From positions 1-64,000 of the forward strand of contig CBDCUE010000009.1 of NCBI GenBank assembly GCA_965222515.1: DNA of 64,000 bases, read 5' to 3'. The position numbers and the translations under genes are program-made. Source of the stretch: CBDCUE01 sp965222515 (lineage in GTDB: Bacteria; Pseudomonadota; Alphaproteobacteria; Rickettsiales; JABIRX01). The notes under the pieces were generated by a model. The model was not told the origin of the DNA. It did no database searches and was given only the letters and a program-made list of their open reading frames with translations. Below, piece by piece: positions 18,738 to 26,697 of the stretch. The number at the start of each line of letters is the position of its first letter. The stretch's first letter is position 1.

Positions 18738-19847
18738 ATGCCAGACGAATTAGAAAAAAGTGCTTACCTTAAATCTGCAGGAAAGCTTCACAAAGATAAT
18801 GTTCCTTCTGCAACTTTTGAGGATCAGGAGGTTATTGATGATGTTTTACAAAGGCGTGTAGAAAACGAACTGAAATCCGAAAAAATACAAGAGCTAGCTC
18901 TATTCGGCTTTGCTTTATTAGCACTTATTACAACATTTATTCTTCTTATGATATTTACTACACCCATCATTCCTGCTTTAGCAGGAATACCGCTTGGACT
19001 GGCAATAACTGGTGGTCTTTCTGCTGGACTTATAGCTTTAGGTGCTGGATACAAAACTGGTTTTTTCAAATGGACCAAGGAAACCTTCCTTAACAAAACC
19101 TTTTACCCACATGAAGCTAGAAGAGAAAAGATAGAAGAGCTCATTAAAGAAGCGAGTCATAAAAAAGACACAGGAATTAAAGAAATGAACCTTAGAAATG
19201 AGCTAGTAGGTGCAAGAAGCACAGTTTCTCGTGGAAGAGCAAAATCCATAGAAGACACCAAGTCAGACACTTATGCTCAAGAGGAGTTAGCTATATTTAA
19301 TTTGCTTAATAAGAGAGGGGCTTTGGCAACATCTAGCATAAAGGATGTAGTTTTCAATCTGAAAGTGACTCTAGACTCTTCACTTGAGAACAGGGATGTT
19401 AACGAACAGAATATTAAAATACTATTACAAAAATTTATATCAAAAGACGGTCATACAATTAAGAACCAAAAATATGCTATAACTGATCCTGATACTGTAA
19501 ATGCTATTTGTGATTTTATTAATAAAGATAAAGAACAAGCAATTGAAGAAGCTAGGAAAAGTGTTATTAGTGAATTAAAAGGTGATAAAGATACACCAAG
19601 TTATACAGATTGGGCAAAATCTAACACAGATGATCCTGCTAAATTAATAAATACATTAAGGAAATTTCAGCATATCTCAGGTAAAAACACTTTTTCATAC
19701 GAACCGTTAGGGGATGAAGCTATAAATGACATTGAATTAAAACTAGATGTAATTAATCAACTACTAAAAAAACCTTCTGTAGCAAATGTGGGAAAAGCTA
19801 CAGCAGATGCTATTTTTAAAAAGCTCAATCCAGAGACAAGTCCATAA
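18738..19847 (+). CDS. Unrecognised 369-aa protein with a double hydrophobic segment
   Basis: I do not recognise a family. N-terminal 50 residues are hydrophilic; residues about 52-108 form two long adjacent hydrophobic segments rich in Ala, Gly, Leu and Ile, separated by a short turn with Pro (TTPIIPALAGIP); the remaining ~260 residues are charged and predicted largely helical. There is no cleavable signal peptide. The layout resembles host-membrane-inserted effectors (bilobed hydrophobic domain) of intracellular bacteria, which is inference only. A strong promoter precedes it, and it is followed by gene wreckage. A signal-anchored regulatory or structural protein is the alternative. Confidence 0.7.
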   Translation: MPDELEKSAYLKSAGKLHKDNVPSATFEDQEVIDDVLQRRVENELKSEKIQELALFGFALLALITTFILLMIFTTPIIPALAGIPLGLAITGGLSAGLIALGAGYKTGFFKWTKETFLNKTFYPHEARREKIEELIKEASHKKDTGIKEMNLRNELVGARSTVSRGRAKSIEDTKSDTYAQEELAIFNLLNKRGALATSSIKDVVFNLKVTLDSSLENRDVNEQNIKILLQKFISKDGHTIKNQKYAITDPDTVNAICDFINKDKEQAIEEARKSVISELKGDKDTPSYTDWAKSNTDDPAKLINTLRKFQHISGKNTFSYEPLGDEAINDIELKLDVINQLLKKPSVANVGKATADAIFKKLNPETSP

Positions 19848-19866
19848 ATAATACTATTTTAGTTTT

Positions 19867-20094
19867 ATGTATAAAAAAATTATAAATTTTTGGTTCAAAA
19901 ACCCTTCTTTTTGGTTTTAAAAAAACCAAGAGTTTGATGGTTTATTAAAAAAAAAATATTTGTATATTCATTACAAAGTTAGTCAATGTGAATGTTATCA
20001 ATGGAGAAAAACTCCTTATGGCAGATTGGAGAAAATCATTTTTTTAGATCAATTCTCAAGAAATATTTTTAGAAATCAAAAATTAACCTTTTAA
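19867..20094 (+). pseudogene. DUF924-family protein, truncated with in-frame stop
   Basis: Translation from ATG 19867 gives IINFWFKNPSFWF, a TAA stop at 19918-19920, then CYQWRKTPYGRLEKIIFLDQFSRNIFR before a final stop at 20092. The TP-GRL...LDQF-RNIFR signature identifies DUF924. Intact members are about 180 aa; this fragment is under half that length and stops inside the domain. The 3' end abuts a RelE-like fragment on the other strand, so a deletion may have joined two genes. Confidence 0.8.
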
Positions 20095-20223
20095 TCTTTT
20101 GCCTTCATAAGCATTGTTTTTTAATATTATTATCTCACCTATAACTTTTTTAGCTTCTTTTTTATCTATTTTTTTTAAGTCTTTTTTTACCCTACTATCA
20201 TAAACAATAGTATAGTTTTTAAT
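20083..20223 (-). pseudogene. RelE/ParE-type toxin fragment
   Basis: The minus strand reads YTIVYDSRVKKDLKKIDKK followed by EAKKVIGEIIILKNNAYEGKRLKG and a stop. This is the N-terminal half of RelE-like toxins (KDLKK, then a helix, then L-G). No start codon lies in frame after the upstream stop, and the C-terminal strands with the active residues are missing. It follows the antitoxin-like ORF by a few bases in the usual antitoxin-toxin order. Confidence 0.6.
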
Positions 20224-20326
20224 TATCTAAGCTTTTTAACAACTCTTCTTCTGTAACAAATCGCTTCTTAGGGTCGTTTATTCTATTTAAAGCAACATAA
20301 TTATCTTTTATATCATCTAAATACAT
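20219..20326 (-). CDS. Short RelB/Phd-like antitoxin remnant
   Basis: 35-aa ORF, MYLDDIKDNYVALNRINDP followed by KKRFVTEEELLKSLDN. The 'EEELLKSL' end resembles the toxin-binding C-terminus of RelB-type antitoxins; the DNA-binding N-terminal half is missing. It lies just upstream of a broken RelE-like reading frame. Probably a decayed toxin-antitoxin locus rather than a working one. Confidence 0.5.
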   Translation of the reverse strand: MYLDDIKDNYVALNRINDPKKRFVTEEELLKSLDN

Positions 20327-20330
20327 ATTT

Positions 20331-20571
20331 ATAGCCTCTATTCATAAGAAAGTTTTTACTTCTATTTGTTTCTTTTGAAAGTCTAATTGAAGTTATCATA
20401 ATTATACTATTTTCAATACTAATTTATATTATTTTTTTATATATACTAATCTGATTTTAAAATGTTAATTCTAGATTGGTATACAACTAATATTTATGAC
20501 AGCAAAAACAATTTATGCTAAGCAGATTGAAGGATACACCAAAACAAAATTGTTTTGGTGTAATAAGTCAA
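20331..20571. other. Intergenic with hairpin inside a repeated block
   Basis: Near 20507-20578 a block shared with about 6103-6153 is split by the perfect palindrome CACCAAAACA/TGTTTTGGTG (20536-20560), absent from the other copy. The palindrome lies just downstream of aroE and could end its transcript, but no T-run follows. Confidence 0.5.
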
Positions 20572-21432
20572 TTATAAAGCTGGAATAGTATAGAAAACAC
20601 CCTTTTCTTTCAATTTTTCTATTTTTTCTTTTGATAATTTTTCTTTAAAAAAATATTCAAAAGCAGGAACTGCTTGGTATAAAAGCATATTTATTCCTGT
20701 TATGATTTTATTACCGTTTTTCTCTGCATCTAATAAAAATTTTGTTTTTAGGGGCTTATAAACAATATCATAAAAAATTCTTTCTCTTTTTACTATTTCA
20801 GAAAAATCTATTTCTAAATTATGTTCTCCATTCAAGCCGCAGCTAGTAGTTTGCACAATTATCTCTGCTTGATTAATAAATTCTGATATTTTTGCCAAAT
20901 TTCCAGTTATTATTGATTTTTCTGGGTAATTTTGAGCTATGTTTCTAGCTTTTTCTTCTGTTCTATTAATAATTGATAAGTTTTTCATTCCATCTTGCAA
21001 AACAAGACCTGCAATAATTGCTTTTGCCGCACCACCTGCACCTATTATTAAAAATTTTTTTTTAGAAAAATCTGTTATCACCTCTTGCAAAGATGTTTTA
21101 AAACCATAATAATCTGTATTATCACCATATAAAACTCCGTTTCTTAAAAAAACTGTATTTACCGCAGCTATTTTATCAGCTAAATCACTAGTTTTGCCAA
21201 TTTTTTTTATAATCTCAAAAGTTTGTTCCTTGTGAGGCACTGTAACATTTACTCCCAACAACTCTTTGCTAAAAAAATCTTTTGTAAAAAACTCCAAAAG
21301 ATCTTCTTTTTTTACCTCTATCTTGTCATAATTTCCTTTTATACCACATTCTTTCAACCAAAAATTATGTATTATAGGAGATAAGGAATGTTTTATTGGA
21401 GTTCCAATAACAGCTGCTTTTTTTTCTTTCAT
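20572..21432 (-). CDS. aroE: Shikimate dehydrogenase
   Basis: Reduces 3-dehydroshikimate to shikimate with NADPH. 286 aa. Seen: GTPIKHSLSPIIHN (substrate serines, 10-23), GVNVTVPHKE with the catalytic lysine, NTDYYGF, and the dinucleotide-binding GAGGAAKAI. Downstream of ppsR and a small ORF in the same direction, a grouping also seen near alphaproteobacterial origins. A strong palindrome follows the stop. Confidence 0.95.
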   Translation of the reverse strand: MKEKKAAVIGTPIKHSLSPIIHNFWLKECGIKGNYDKIEVKKEDLLEFFTKDFFSKELLGVNVTVPHKEQTFEIIKKIGKTSDLADKIAAVNTVFLRNGVLYGDNTDYYGFKTSLQEVITDFSKKKFLIIGAGGAAKAIIAGLVLQDGMKNLSIINRTEEKARNIAQNYPEKSIITGNLAKISEFINQAEIIVQTTSCGLNGEHNLEIDFSEIVKRERIFYDIVYKPLKTKFLLDAEKNGNKIITGINMLLYQAVPAFEYFFKEKLSKEKIEKLKEKGVFYTIPAL

Positions 21433-21453
21433 TTTTTGTAGTTTTTATAGGCT

Positions 21454-21702
21454 TTATATGATTTGAAATGCGTTTTTTTTTTTCCTTTTTATCAATCTAA
21501 AATTGGGGTTTTCTAAATTTTCTAATAATTTTTCTCCATTTACTATTTTAAAAAAAATTTCCAAACCTCTAGTTACAATTTGTAATCTTTTAGCAAAATC
21601 TTTTTCTTTAGCTAACTCTTTTTGCACAAAAAAATCCAAAAGATATTTCTTCTTTTCTTGTTTTTTGGTAATTTTTTTTTGATTATATGGGACTAGAAGC
21701 AT
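21454..21702 (-). CDS. Small basic protein of unknown function
   Basis: 82 aa, rich in Lys, Glu and Phe, with no family I recognise. It overlaps the 3' end of ppsR by 20 bases and ends 21 bases before aroE, which argues that it is translated as part of this operon. In related genomes a maf or similar gene occupies this position, but no Maf motif is visible here. No signal peptide or clear membrane segment. It could be a chance ORF. Confidence 0.45.
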   Translation of the reverse strand: MLLVPYNQKKITKKQEKKKYLLDFFVQKELAKEKDFAKRLQIVTRGLEIFFKIVNGEKLLENLENPNFRLIKRKKKNAFQII

Positions 21703-22528
21703 TTTTTATTTCACTATGCTTTTGAATTATTGTAGCCACCGTCTCCTCAATAGATTTTCTACTAACATCTATGGAAATCCATTTTTGCCTTAAATATAAT
21801 CTCTTTGCTTCCATCACTTCTTTTTCTATTTTTTCCAAATTAATATATTCATTAGTATCAGAAAAATTTTTATCTAACTGTTTTACTCTATTTTTTCTGA
21901 TATTTAGCAAAACATCACCATTTATGGATAAACCAACAATTAAAGGGATGTTTTTTTTAAAATCTAATAATATTTGAGGCATTTCTACTCCGTAAATAAA
22001 AGGAATATTGGCTGTTTTATAGCCTTTATGCGATAAATAAATACTAGTTGGGGATTTTGAAGTCCTAGATGGTCCCACTAAAATTATATCAGCTTCTTGC
22101 AAATCTTCTGTTTTTCTGCCATCATCATGGTCTATGGTAAAATTAATTGCTTCTATTCTATTAAAATAATCCTCATTTAAAACATATTGTCTTCCTGTTT
22201 TATTAACCATTTTTCTGCCTAATATTTTAGAAAACTCTTTTATCACCGTGCCAAGAGCAGGAACTATATGTATTTTTTCTTGTTTAGCCTCATTGATTAA
22301 TAATGCCAATAATTCTTCATTTAAAATTGTATATAAAACAATTCCTTTATTTGTTTTTATTTCTTGCAAAACAGATAGTAGTTTATCTTTTGTTCTAACC
22401 AAAGACCACACATAAGTGTTTACCTCTACATTTCTAAATTGAGACATCACAGCTCTAGACATAGCTTCCAAAGTCTCCCCCGTAGAATCCGAGATTAAGT
22501 GTAAGTTTATTTTTTTAGCATTAGTCAT
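21683..22528 (-). CDS. ppsR: Pyruvate, phosphate dikinase regulatory kinase/phosphatase (DUF299)
   Basis: Bifunctional ADP-dependent kinase and Pi-dependent phosphorylase that switches PPDK or PEP synthase off and on. 281 aa. Seen: HLISDSTGETLEAM (10-23), the P-loop-like GPSRTSKSPTSIYL (about 152-165) and the conserved NIPFIYGVEMP. The target enzyme is not in the window. With glpX upstream on the same strand it points to gluconeogenic control. Confidence 0.93.
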   Translation of the reverse strand: MTNAKKINLHLISDSTGETLEAMSRAVMSQFRNVEVNTYVWSLVRTKDKLLSVLQEIKTNKGIVLYTILNEELLALLINEAKQEKIHIVPALGTVIKEFSKILGRKMVNKTGRQYVLNEDYFNRIEAINFTIDHDDGRKTEDLQEADIILVGPSRTSKSPTSIYLSHKGYKTANIPFIYGVEMPQILLDFKKNIPLIVGLSINGDVLLNIRKNRVKQLDKNFSDTNEYINLEKIEKEVMEAKRLYLRQKWISIDVSRKSIEETVATIIQKHSEIKNASSPI

Positions 22529-22578
22529 TTGTTTAGTTTTTTAGAGAGTCTTATACTATTTTGAGTTAAAAATTAGCA

Positions 22579-23562
22579 TTAAATCATTTTTTCAGTAACA
22601 ATAGTTCTTATAGTTTTGGTACTAGATCTCATCACTATTGATTGCATAATATATCTATCTTTTTGTTTTTTTACTCCATTTAGCATAAAACCATCAGTCA
22701 CTCCAGTTGCTGCAAACATTACATCTCCTTTAGCCATTTCATAGGATTGATATTTTTTGTTTAAATCACTAATTCCCATAGTTTTAGCTCTTGCTTTTTG
22801 TTCTTCATTGTGAAAAATCAATCTTCCTTGCATTTGTCCGCCAGTAGCCTGCAAAGCAGCTGCTGCTAAAACCCCTTCAGGAGCTCCTCCTGTGCCAAAA
22901 TAAATATCTGCTGATGGGTTTTTTGGCACTGCAGTTGCAATAATTCCTGCTACATCTCCGTCGCTAATTAAATTTATTCTTGCCCCTAATTGTCTTACAT
23001 CGCTAATTAATTTTTTATGCCTATCTCTTTCCAAAATTATAGTAGTTAAATCAGAAATATCACATTTTTTAGCTTTTGCTAAATTAGTTAAATTTGTTTT
23101 TACCGAATTATCTAAATCTACCACTCCTTTTGGTAATTCATTTCCTACTGCGATTTTATCCATATAAACATCTGGTGCATGAAGAAAATTCCCTCTATGT
23201 GCAAAAGCAATAACAGTAAGAGAGTTAGGGCTTGCATATGCACATAAATTTGTGCCTTCTAGTGGATCTAAAGCAATATCTACACTAGGACCATTGCCAG
23301 CCCCTACTTTCTCTCCAATATAAAGCATTGGAGCTTTGTCTCTTTCTCCCTCACCAATCACTACGGTTCCTTCAATTGACATAGCATTTAAAAAATTTCT
23401 CATAGCAGTAACTGCGGCCTGATCTGCATCATCTTTTTTTCCTCTACCAACCCAAGAAGAGCAGGCAATAGCAGCGGCTTCAGTAACTCTAACAGCTTCT
23501 AGAGCGATATTTCTGTCTAATGCAATATAATTTTGTTCTGTTTTTGGCATTATTTCTGGCAT
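22579..23562 (-). CDS. glpX: Fructose-1,6-bisphosphatase class II
   Basis: Gluconeogenic phosphatase making fructose 6-phosphate. 327 aa, usual length. Seen: RNIALEAVRVTEAAAIA, the metal-site GEGERDKAPMLYIGE and DPLEGTNLCA, and GTGGAPEGVLAAAAL. Upstream of ppsR with a 50-base gap. Together with PpsR it implies that the cell can run carbon from C3 compounds towards sugars. Confidence 0.95.
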   Translation of the reverse strand: MPEIMPKTEQNYIALDRNIALEAVRVTEAAAIACSSWVGRGKKDDADQAAVTAMRNFLNAMSIEGTVVIGEGERDKAPMLYIGEKVGAGNGPSVDIALDPLEGTNLCAYASPNSLTVIAFAHRGNFLHAPDVYMDKIAVGNELPKGVVDLDNSVKTNLTNLAKAKKCDISDLTTIILERDRHKKLISDVRQLGARINLISDGDVAGIIATAVPKNPSADIYFGTGGAPEGVLAAAALQATGGQMQGRLIFHNEEQKARAKTMGISDLNKKYQSYEMAKGDVMFAATGVTDGFMLNGVKKQKDRYIMQSIVMRSSTKTIRTIVTEKMI

Positions 23563-23633
23563 AGTGTGTTTTTTATTGATTATGTTATTAAATATTTATA
23601 TATATAATTCATATTAATTTATGAAAATGAAAA

Positions 23634-24302
23634 ATGCTAGAAAAATATATAACTCATGCTTGCGGTTCAATTAATAACATAATTTATAGTAATTCCAAAG
23701 AAGCATTAGAAAAAAACTACAAAAAAGGAGCTAGGTTTGTAGAAATAGATATTTTGCTCACTAGCGACAATCAATATATTTTAATTCACGATTTTAAAAG
23801 AACTAGAAAAGAGCTGTTTAATAAAGAAGGACAGATGAGTTTTGTTGAATTTAAAAGCGATAAAATGATTAATAATCTAACTCAAATGAGTTTGTTGGAT
23901 ATTTTGGATTGGCTAACAAATCACAGAGATGTTTGTTTGGTAACAGATAGCAAAGAAATTGATTTAGCAGAATTATTAGAATTTATCAAAGAAAACTACC
24001 CTGATTTAGTCCAAAACATCATCCCACAAATTTTTTATAAAGAGCAATATAAAAAAGCTAGAGATTTAGGTTATAAAAACATTATTTTTGCCTTTTATTA
24101 TATAGAATTTAATCAAGAAATGTTGGAATTTGTGCAAAATAAGGAGTTTTTAGCACTTTCTTTTAGTAAAAATGACATAAATTTGCCAAATTTGAAAAAA
24201 ACTAAGCATAAAATATTGCTACACACTGTAAATGATTTGCAAGAAAAGGAAAAATTAGAAAAAAAAGGGGCTGATTATTTTTTTAGTGATGATTTATACT
24301 AA
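23634..24302 (+). CDS. Glycerophosphodiester phosphodiesterase-like TIM-barrel protein
   Basis: 222 aa. Seen: ITHACGS at 6-12, SKEALEKNYKKGARFVEIDI (21-40) and IHDF (51-54), which line up with the H..E-D..H metal and catalytic residues of the GDPD/PI-PLC superfamily, although the usual HR-G reads HACG so the arginine is missing. No signal peptide, so cytoplasmic. Substrate not predictable; the missing arginine leaves activity uncertain. Confidence 0.7.
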   Translation: MLEKYITHACGSINNIIYSNSKEALEKNYKKGARFVEIDILLTSDNQYILIHDFKRTRKELFNKEGQMSFVEFKSDKMINNLTQMSLLDILDWLTNHRDVCLVTDSKEIDLAELLEFIKENYPDLVQNIIPQIFYKEQYKKARDLGYKNIIFAFYYIEFNQEMLEFVQNKEFLALSFSKNDINLPNLKKTKHKILLHTVNDLQEKEKLEKKGADYFFSDDLY

Positions 24303-24307
24303 AACAC

Positions 24308-24336
24308 TTGTATTTAATGCATAAAAGCAGTATAAT
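24308..24336 (+). promoter_or_regulatory. Sigma-70 promoter of the tmRNA gene
   Basis: TTGTAT at 24308-24313 and TATAAT at 24331-24336 with a 17-base spacer, about 60 bases before the recognisable acceptor piece. The start site would be near 24343. Confidence 0.7.
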
Positions 24337-24389
24337 AATAGATATCTAGTAGTTTTCTATCTAGATTATGGTAATAAATTTAATTTAGA

Positions 24390-24700
24390 ATAAATTTTTT
24401 GGACCCGAGGGCGGTACTCGGCACCTCCACCAAAGCAAATTAATAAAAAAATGTTTGTTTTGTTGGGGGTGACATAGATTCGACAGAAAATGGTAAAGGA
24501 GTTATTTTACCTAGGGATTACACCCTAAAAATCCATTTTGGATTTTAAAATGTTATTCAACAATTGCAAATGATAATTTTGTACAAGCAGCAAACGATAA
24601 TGACTTTGTTGCCGTTAGATTGGCTGCCTAACCTTAGCAATTGCTAATTTTAGAAAAGTAATTTAACATTTTGGGGCTTTGGGAAAGTGCCTTGCAACAG
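24390..24700 (+). ncRNA. ssrA: Two-piece (circularly permuted) tmRNA
   Basis: Rescues stalled ribosomes. The gene order is permuted: the acceptor piece comes first and ends CTCCACCA at 24432, then a short intervening loop, then the coding piece starting GGGGGTGACATAGATTCGAC at 24465. The acceptor stem pairs 24465-24471 with 24422-24428 and includes G3.U70, the alanine identity pair. A 5-bp T-stem (24405-24409 with 24417-24421) has loop GGCGGTA rather than TTCGA. The tag frame (24566-24631) encodes a 21-residue peptide beginning ANDNFVQAANDND and ending VRLAA. Outer ends are approximate. Confidence 0.93.
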
Positions 24701-24718
24701 AAACTTTCCTTTTTTTTT
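24682..24718 (+). terminator. Rho-independent terminator of tmRNA
   Basis: Stem GGAAAGT (24682-24688) with ACTTTCC (24703-24709), followed by nine T residues. Confidence 0.85.
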
Positions 24719-24767
24719 AAGGTTCATCTTGTTATAAAATTTATGCAATATAAGGAGCATTTATACG
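24719..24767 (-). repeat. Left arm of an inverted repeat; inverted copy of the rlmH leader
   Basis: Nearly identical, in reverse complement, to 24986-25035; both share AGGTTCATCTTGTTAT and TTTATGCAATATAAGGAGCA. It points into the tmRNA 3' end with no gene after it, so it is probably a duplication of the rlmH leader. Confidence 0.75.
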
Positions 24768-24786
24768 AATAATTCTTTTATAATAT

Positions 24787-24909
24787 ATGGAAAAACACCC
24801 TGCTACATACATTATTACAAATAAACCACGAGGAACATTATATGTTGGTGTAACTAGCAATTTAGAAAAAAGAATGTGTGAACATAAAAATGCTTTAAAT
24901 GTTTTATAA
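24787..24909 (+). pseudogene. GIY-YIG nuclease-like gene, truncated
   Basis: 40-aa frame MEKHPATYIITNKPRGTLYVG followed by VTSNLEKRMCEHKN and a stop. This is the N-terminal half of small GIY-YIG (UPF0213/YhbQ-type) proteins: YII-TNK, YVG and R-EHKN are seen, the first GIY reading TYI. The catalytic glutamate region is missing. It sits inside the inverted repeat between tmRNA and rlmH. Confidence 0.75.
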
Positions 24910-24985
24910 AAAAAGATAATGTTTTTATGCTTTTGCACAATGGGTCCCCGCTTCCCAGAGTGTGTTGCAATATTAAAAAATCATT

Positions 24986-25036
24986 TGTGTAAATGCTCCT
25001 TATATTGCATAAATCTCATAACAAGATGAACCTTAA
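24986..25036 (+). promoter_or_regulatory. Recurrent leader motif upstream of rlmH
   Basis: TGTGTAAATGC, ATTGCATAAA, ATAACAAGATGAACCTTAAA, ending 5 bases before the rlmH ATG. It forms the right arm of the inverted repeat with 24719-24767. Confidence 0.6.
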
Positions 25037-25041
25037 AAAGA

Positions 25042-25500
25042 ATGTATCTTAAAAAAACAAACATCATTGCTTTTGGTAAGGCTAAAAATTCGGCTTATTA
25101 TCCGGTTAGTGAGGAATTACAGAAAAGAATTAAAAATATAAAAATTATTGAATTAAATCATATTAGTGGCTTAAATAATATTGAAGAGATAAAGGTTAAA
25201 GAAGAAAAAACAATAGAAAAAAATTTATTAGAAAATAGTTATAAAATTTTTTTAGATTCAGGAGGAAAGCAATATGATAGTTATCAATTTACAGACAAGA
25301 TTTTTTCTAAGACAGAAAATAAAAATATAGAATTTATTATAGGTGGTGCCTATGGTTTTAGTAAAAACATTCTGAAAAAAGCAAATTTAATTTTATCTTT
25401 TGGCAAAATAACCTTGCCTCATATGTTAGCTAGAATTATTTTACTTGAACAAATTTATAGGGCGGAAACAATCAGTAATAACCACCCTTATCACAAATAA
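25042..25500 (+). CDS. rlmH: 23S rRNA (pseudouridine1915-N3)-methyltransferase
   Basis: SPOUT methylase acting on the 70S ribosome at helix 69. 152 aa. Seen: LDSGGKQYDSYQF, IIGGAYGFSKNIL (AdoMet knot) and LSFGKITLPHMLARIILLEQ, ending NNHPYHK, the standard C-terminus. The frame starts 5 bases after the leader motif. folC begins 3 bases after its stop, so rlmH-folC-ispE-tgt look co-transcribed. Confidence 0.95.
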   Translation: MYLKKTNIIAFGKAKNSAYYPVSEELQKRIKNIKIIELNHISGLNNIEEIKVKEEKTIEKNLLENSYKIFLDSGGKQYDSYQFTDKIFSKTENKNIEFIIGGAYGFSKNILKKANLILSFGKITLPHMLARIILLEQIYRAETISNNHPYHK

Positions 25501-25503
25501 AAA

Positions 25504-26697
25504 ATGAGATACCAAAACATTAATGAAATAGATTTAGATTTAATTAGGGTAAAAAAATTACTTTCATTATTAGATAATCCACAAAATAATATAAAAAACA
25601 TCATTCATATTGCAGGAACTAATGGTAAAGGTTCGGTAATTGCATTTTTACGAGCTTTTTTAGAAAATTCTGGTTTTTCGGTAAATATTTACACCTCTCC
25701 TCATTTAATAAAATTTAATGAAAGAATTAGAATTAAGAAAAAGTTAATTTCTGATACAAAACTAGCTTATTATAATAATTTATGCAAAGAAATTATAGAA
25801 AATAATTTAGAATTAAAAAAAATTACTTTTTTTGAAAATAGCACAGCAATGGCAATCAAGGCTTTTGCTGAGCATCCAGCTGATTTTAATATTGTTGAAA
25901 CAGGCTTAGGGGGTAGATTAGATGCAACGAATGTTTTTAATCAGGAAAAAACGGCAATAATTACTCCTATTTCTTATGATCATCAAGATTTTTTGGGAGA
26001 TGATATAGAACAAATTGCTCAAGAAAAACTAGGGATTATTACTAAAAACACTAAAAATCTATTTATAGCTAAGCAAATCTATGATTTCAAAGATTTGATT
26101 TTAGCAAAGAATTGTCAAAATGTTCATTTTTTTGAGAACTTTTATCAAGAAATAATTTTGCCAGATAATTTTGGTTTATTGGGCGAGCATCAAAAAGAAA
26201 ATTTTATTTTAGCTGCTCAGGTTTTCAACGTTTTGACTGGTTGTAACTACCCAAGAACATTCAAAAAAACCCTTTTTTGGCCATCAAGACTGCAAAAAAT
26301 TGATGGCTTCTTTGATGGCGATAAAAAAAATGTCTGGCAAGTTTATTTGGATGGTGGCCATAATATTTTAGCTGCTGAAATATTAAGCAAATTTATTAAT
26401 GACAACCATATTGATTATGTTTTAATTGGAATTTTAAAAAGAAAGAATTACAAAAATTTTATCAAAATTATAGCAGAAAAAACAAAGGCAAGAATTTATT
26501 TTAGTGAATTTAAAAATAAAGAATTATTAAAGATTAAAGAATTAGATAAAGAATTAACAAAAATTTTAAAAAAATCTTTTTCTTCCATAACAAAAGCAAA
26601 ACAATATTTTATCAAAAAAGAATTCACAGGAAAATTACTAATCTGTGGTTCTTTGTTTTTGGCAGAAGAAATTTTAAATAAAGAAAAATGCTATTAA
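25504..26697 (+). CDS. folC: Folylpolyglutamate synthase/dihydrofolate synthase
   Basis: Adds glutamate to (dihydro)folate precursors using ATP. 397 aa, Mur-ligase fold. Seen: IAGTNGKGSVIAFLRAF (37-53, P-loop), YTSPHLIKFNERI, ETGLGGRLDATN and YLDGGHNILA. It overlaps ispE by 10 bases, indicating tight coupling. Whether both activities are present cannot be told. Confidence 0.93.
   Translation: MRYQNINEIDLDLIRVKKLLSLLDNPQNNIKNIIHIAGTNGKGSVIAFLRAFLENSGFSVNIYTSPHLIKFNERIRIKKKLISDTKLAYYNNLCKEIIENNLELKKITFFENSTAMAIKAFAEHPADFNIVETGLGGRLDATNVFNQEKTAIITPISYDHQDFLGDDIEQIAQEKLGIITKNTKNLFIAKQIYDFKDLILAKNCQNVHFFENFYQEIILPDNFGLLGEHQKENFILAAQVFNVLTGCNYPRTFKKTLFWPSRLQKIDGFFDGDKKNVWQVYLDGGHNILAAEILSKFINDNHIDYVLIGILKRKNYKNFIKIIAEKTKARIYFSEFKNKELLKIKELDKELTKILKKSFSSITKAKQYFIKKEFTGKLLICGSLFLAEEILNKEKCY

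Noticed and set aside
24741..24938. 65-aa minus-strand frame between tmRNA and rlmH
   Set aside because: It is antisense to the GIY-YIG fragment, which is the recognisable coding signal.
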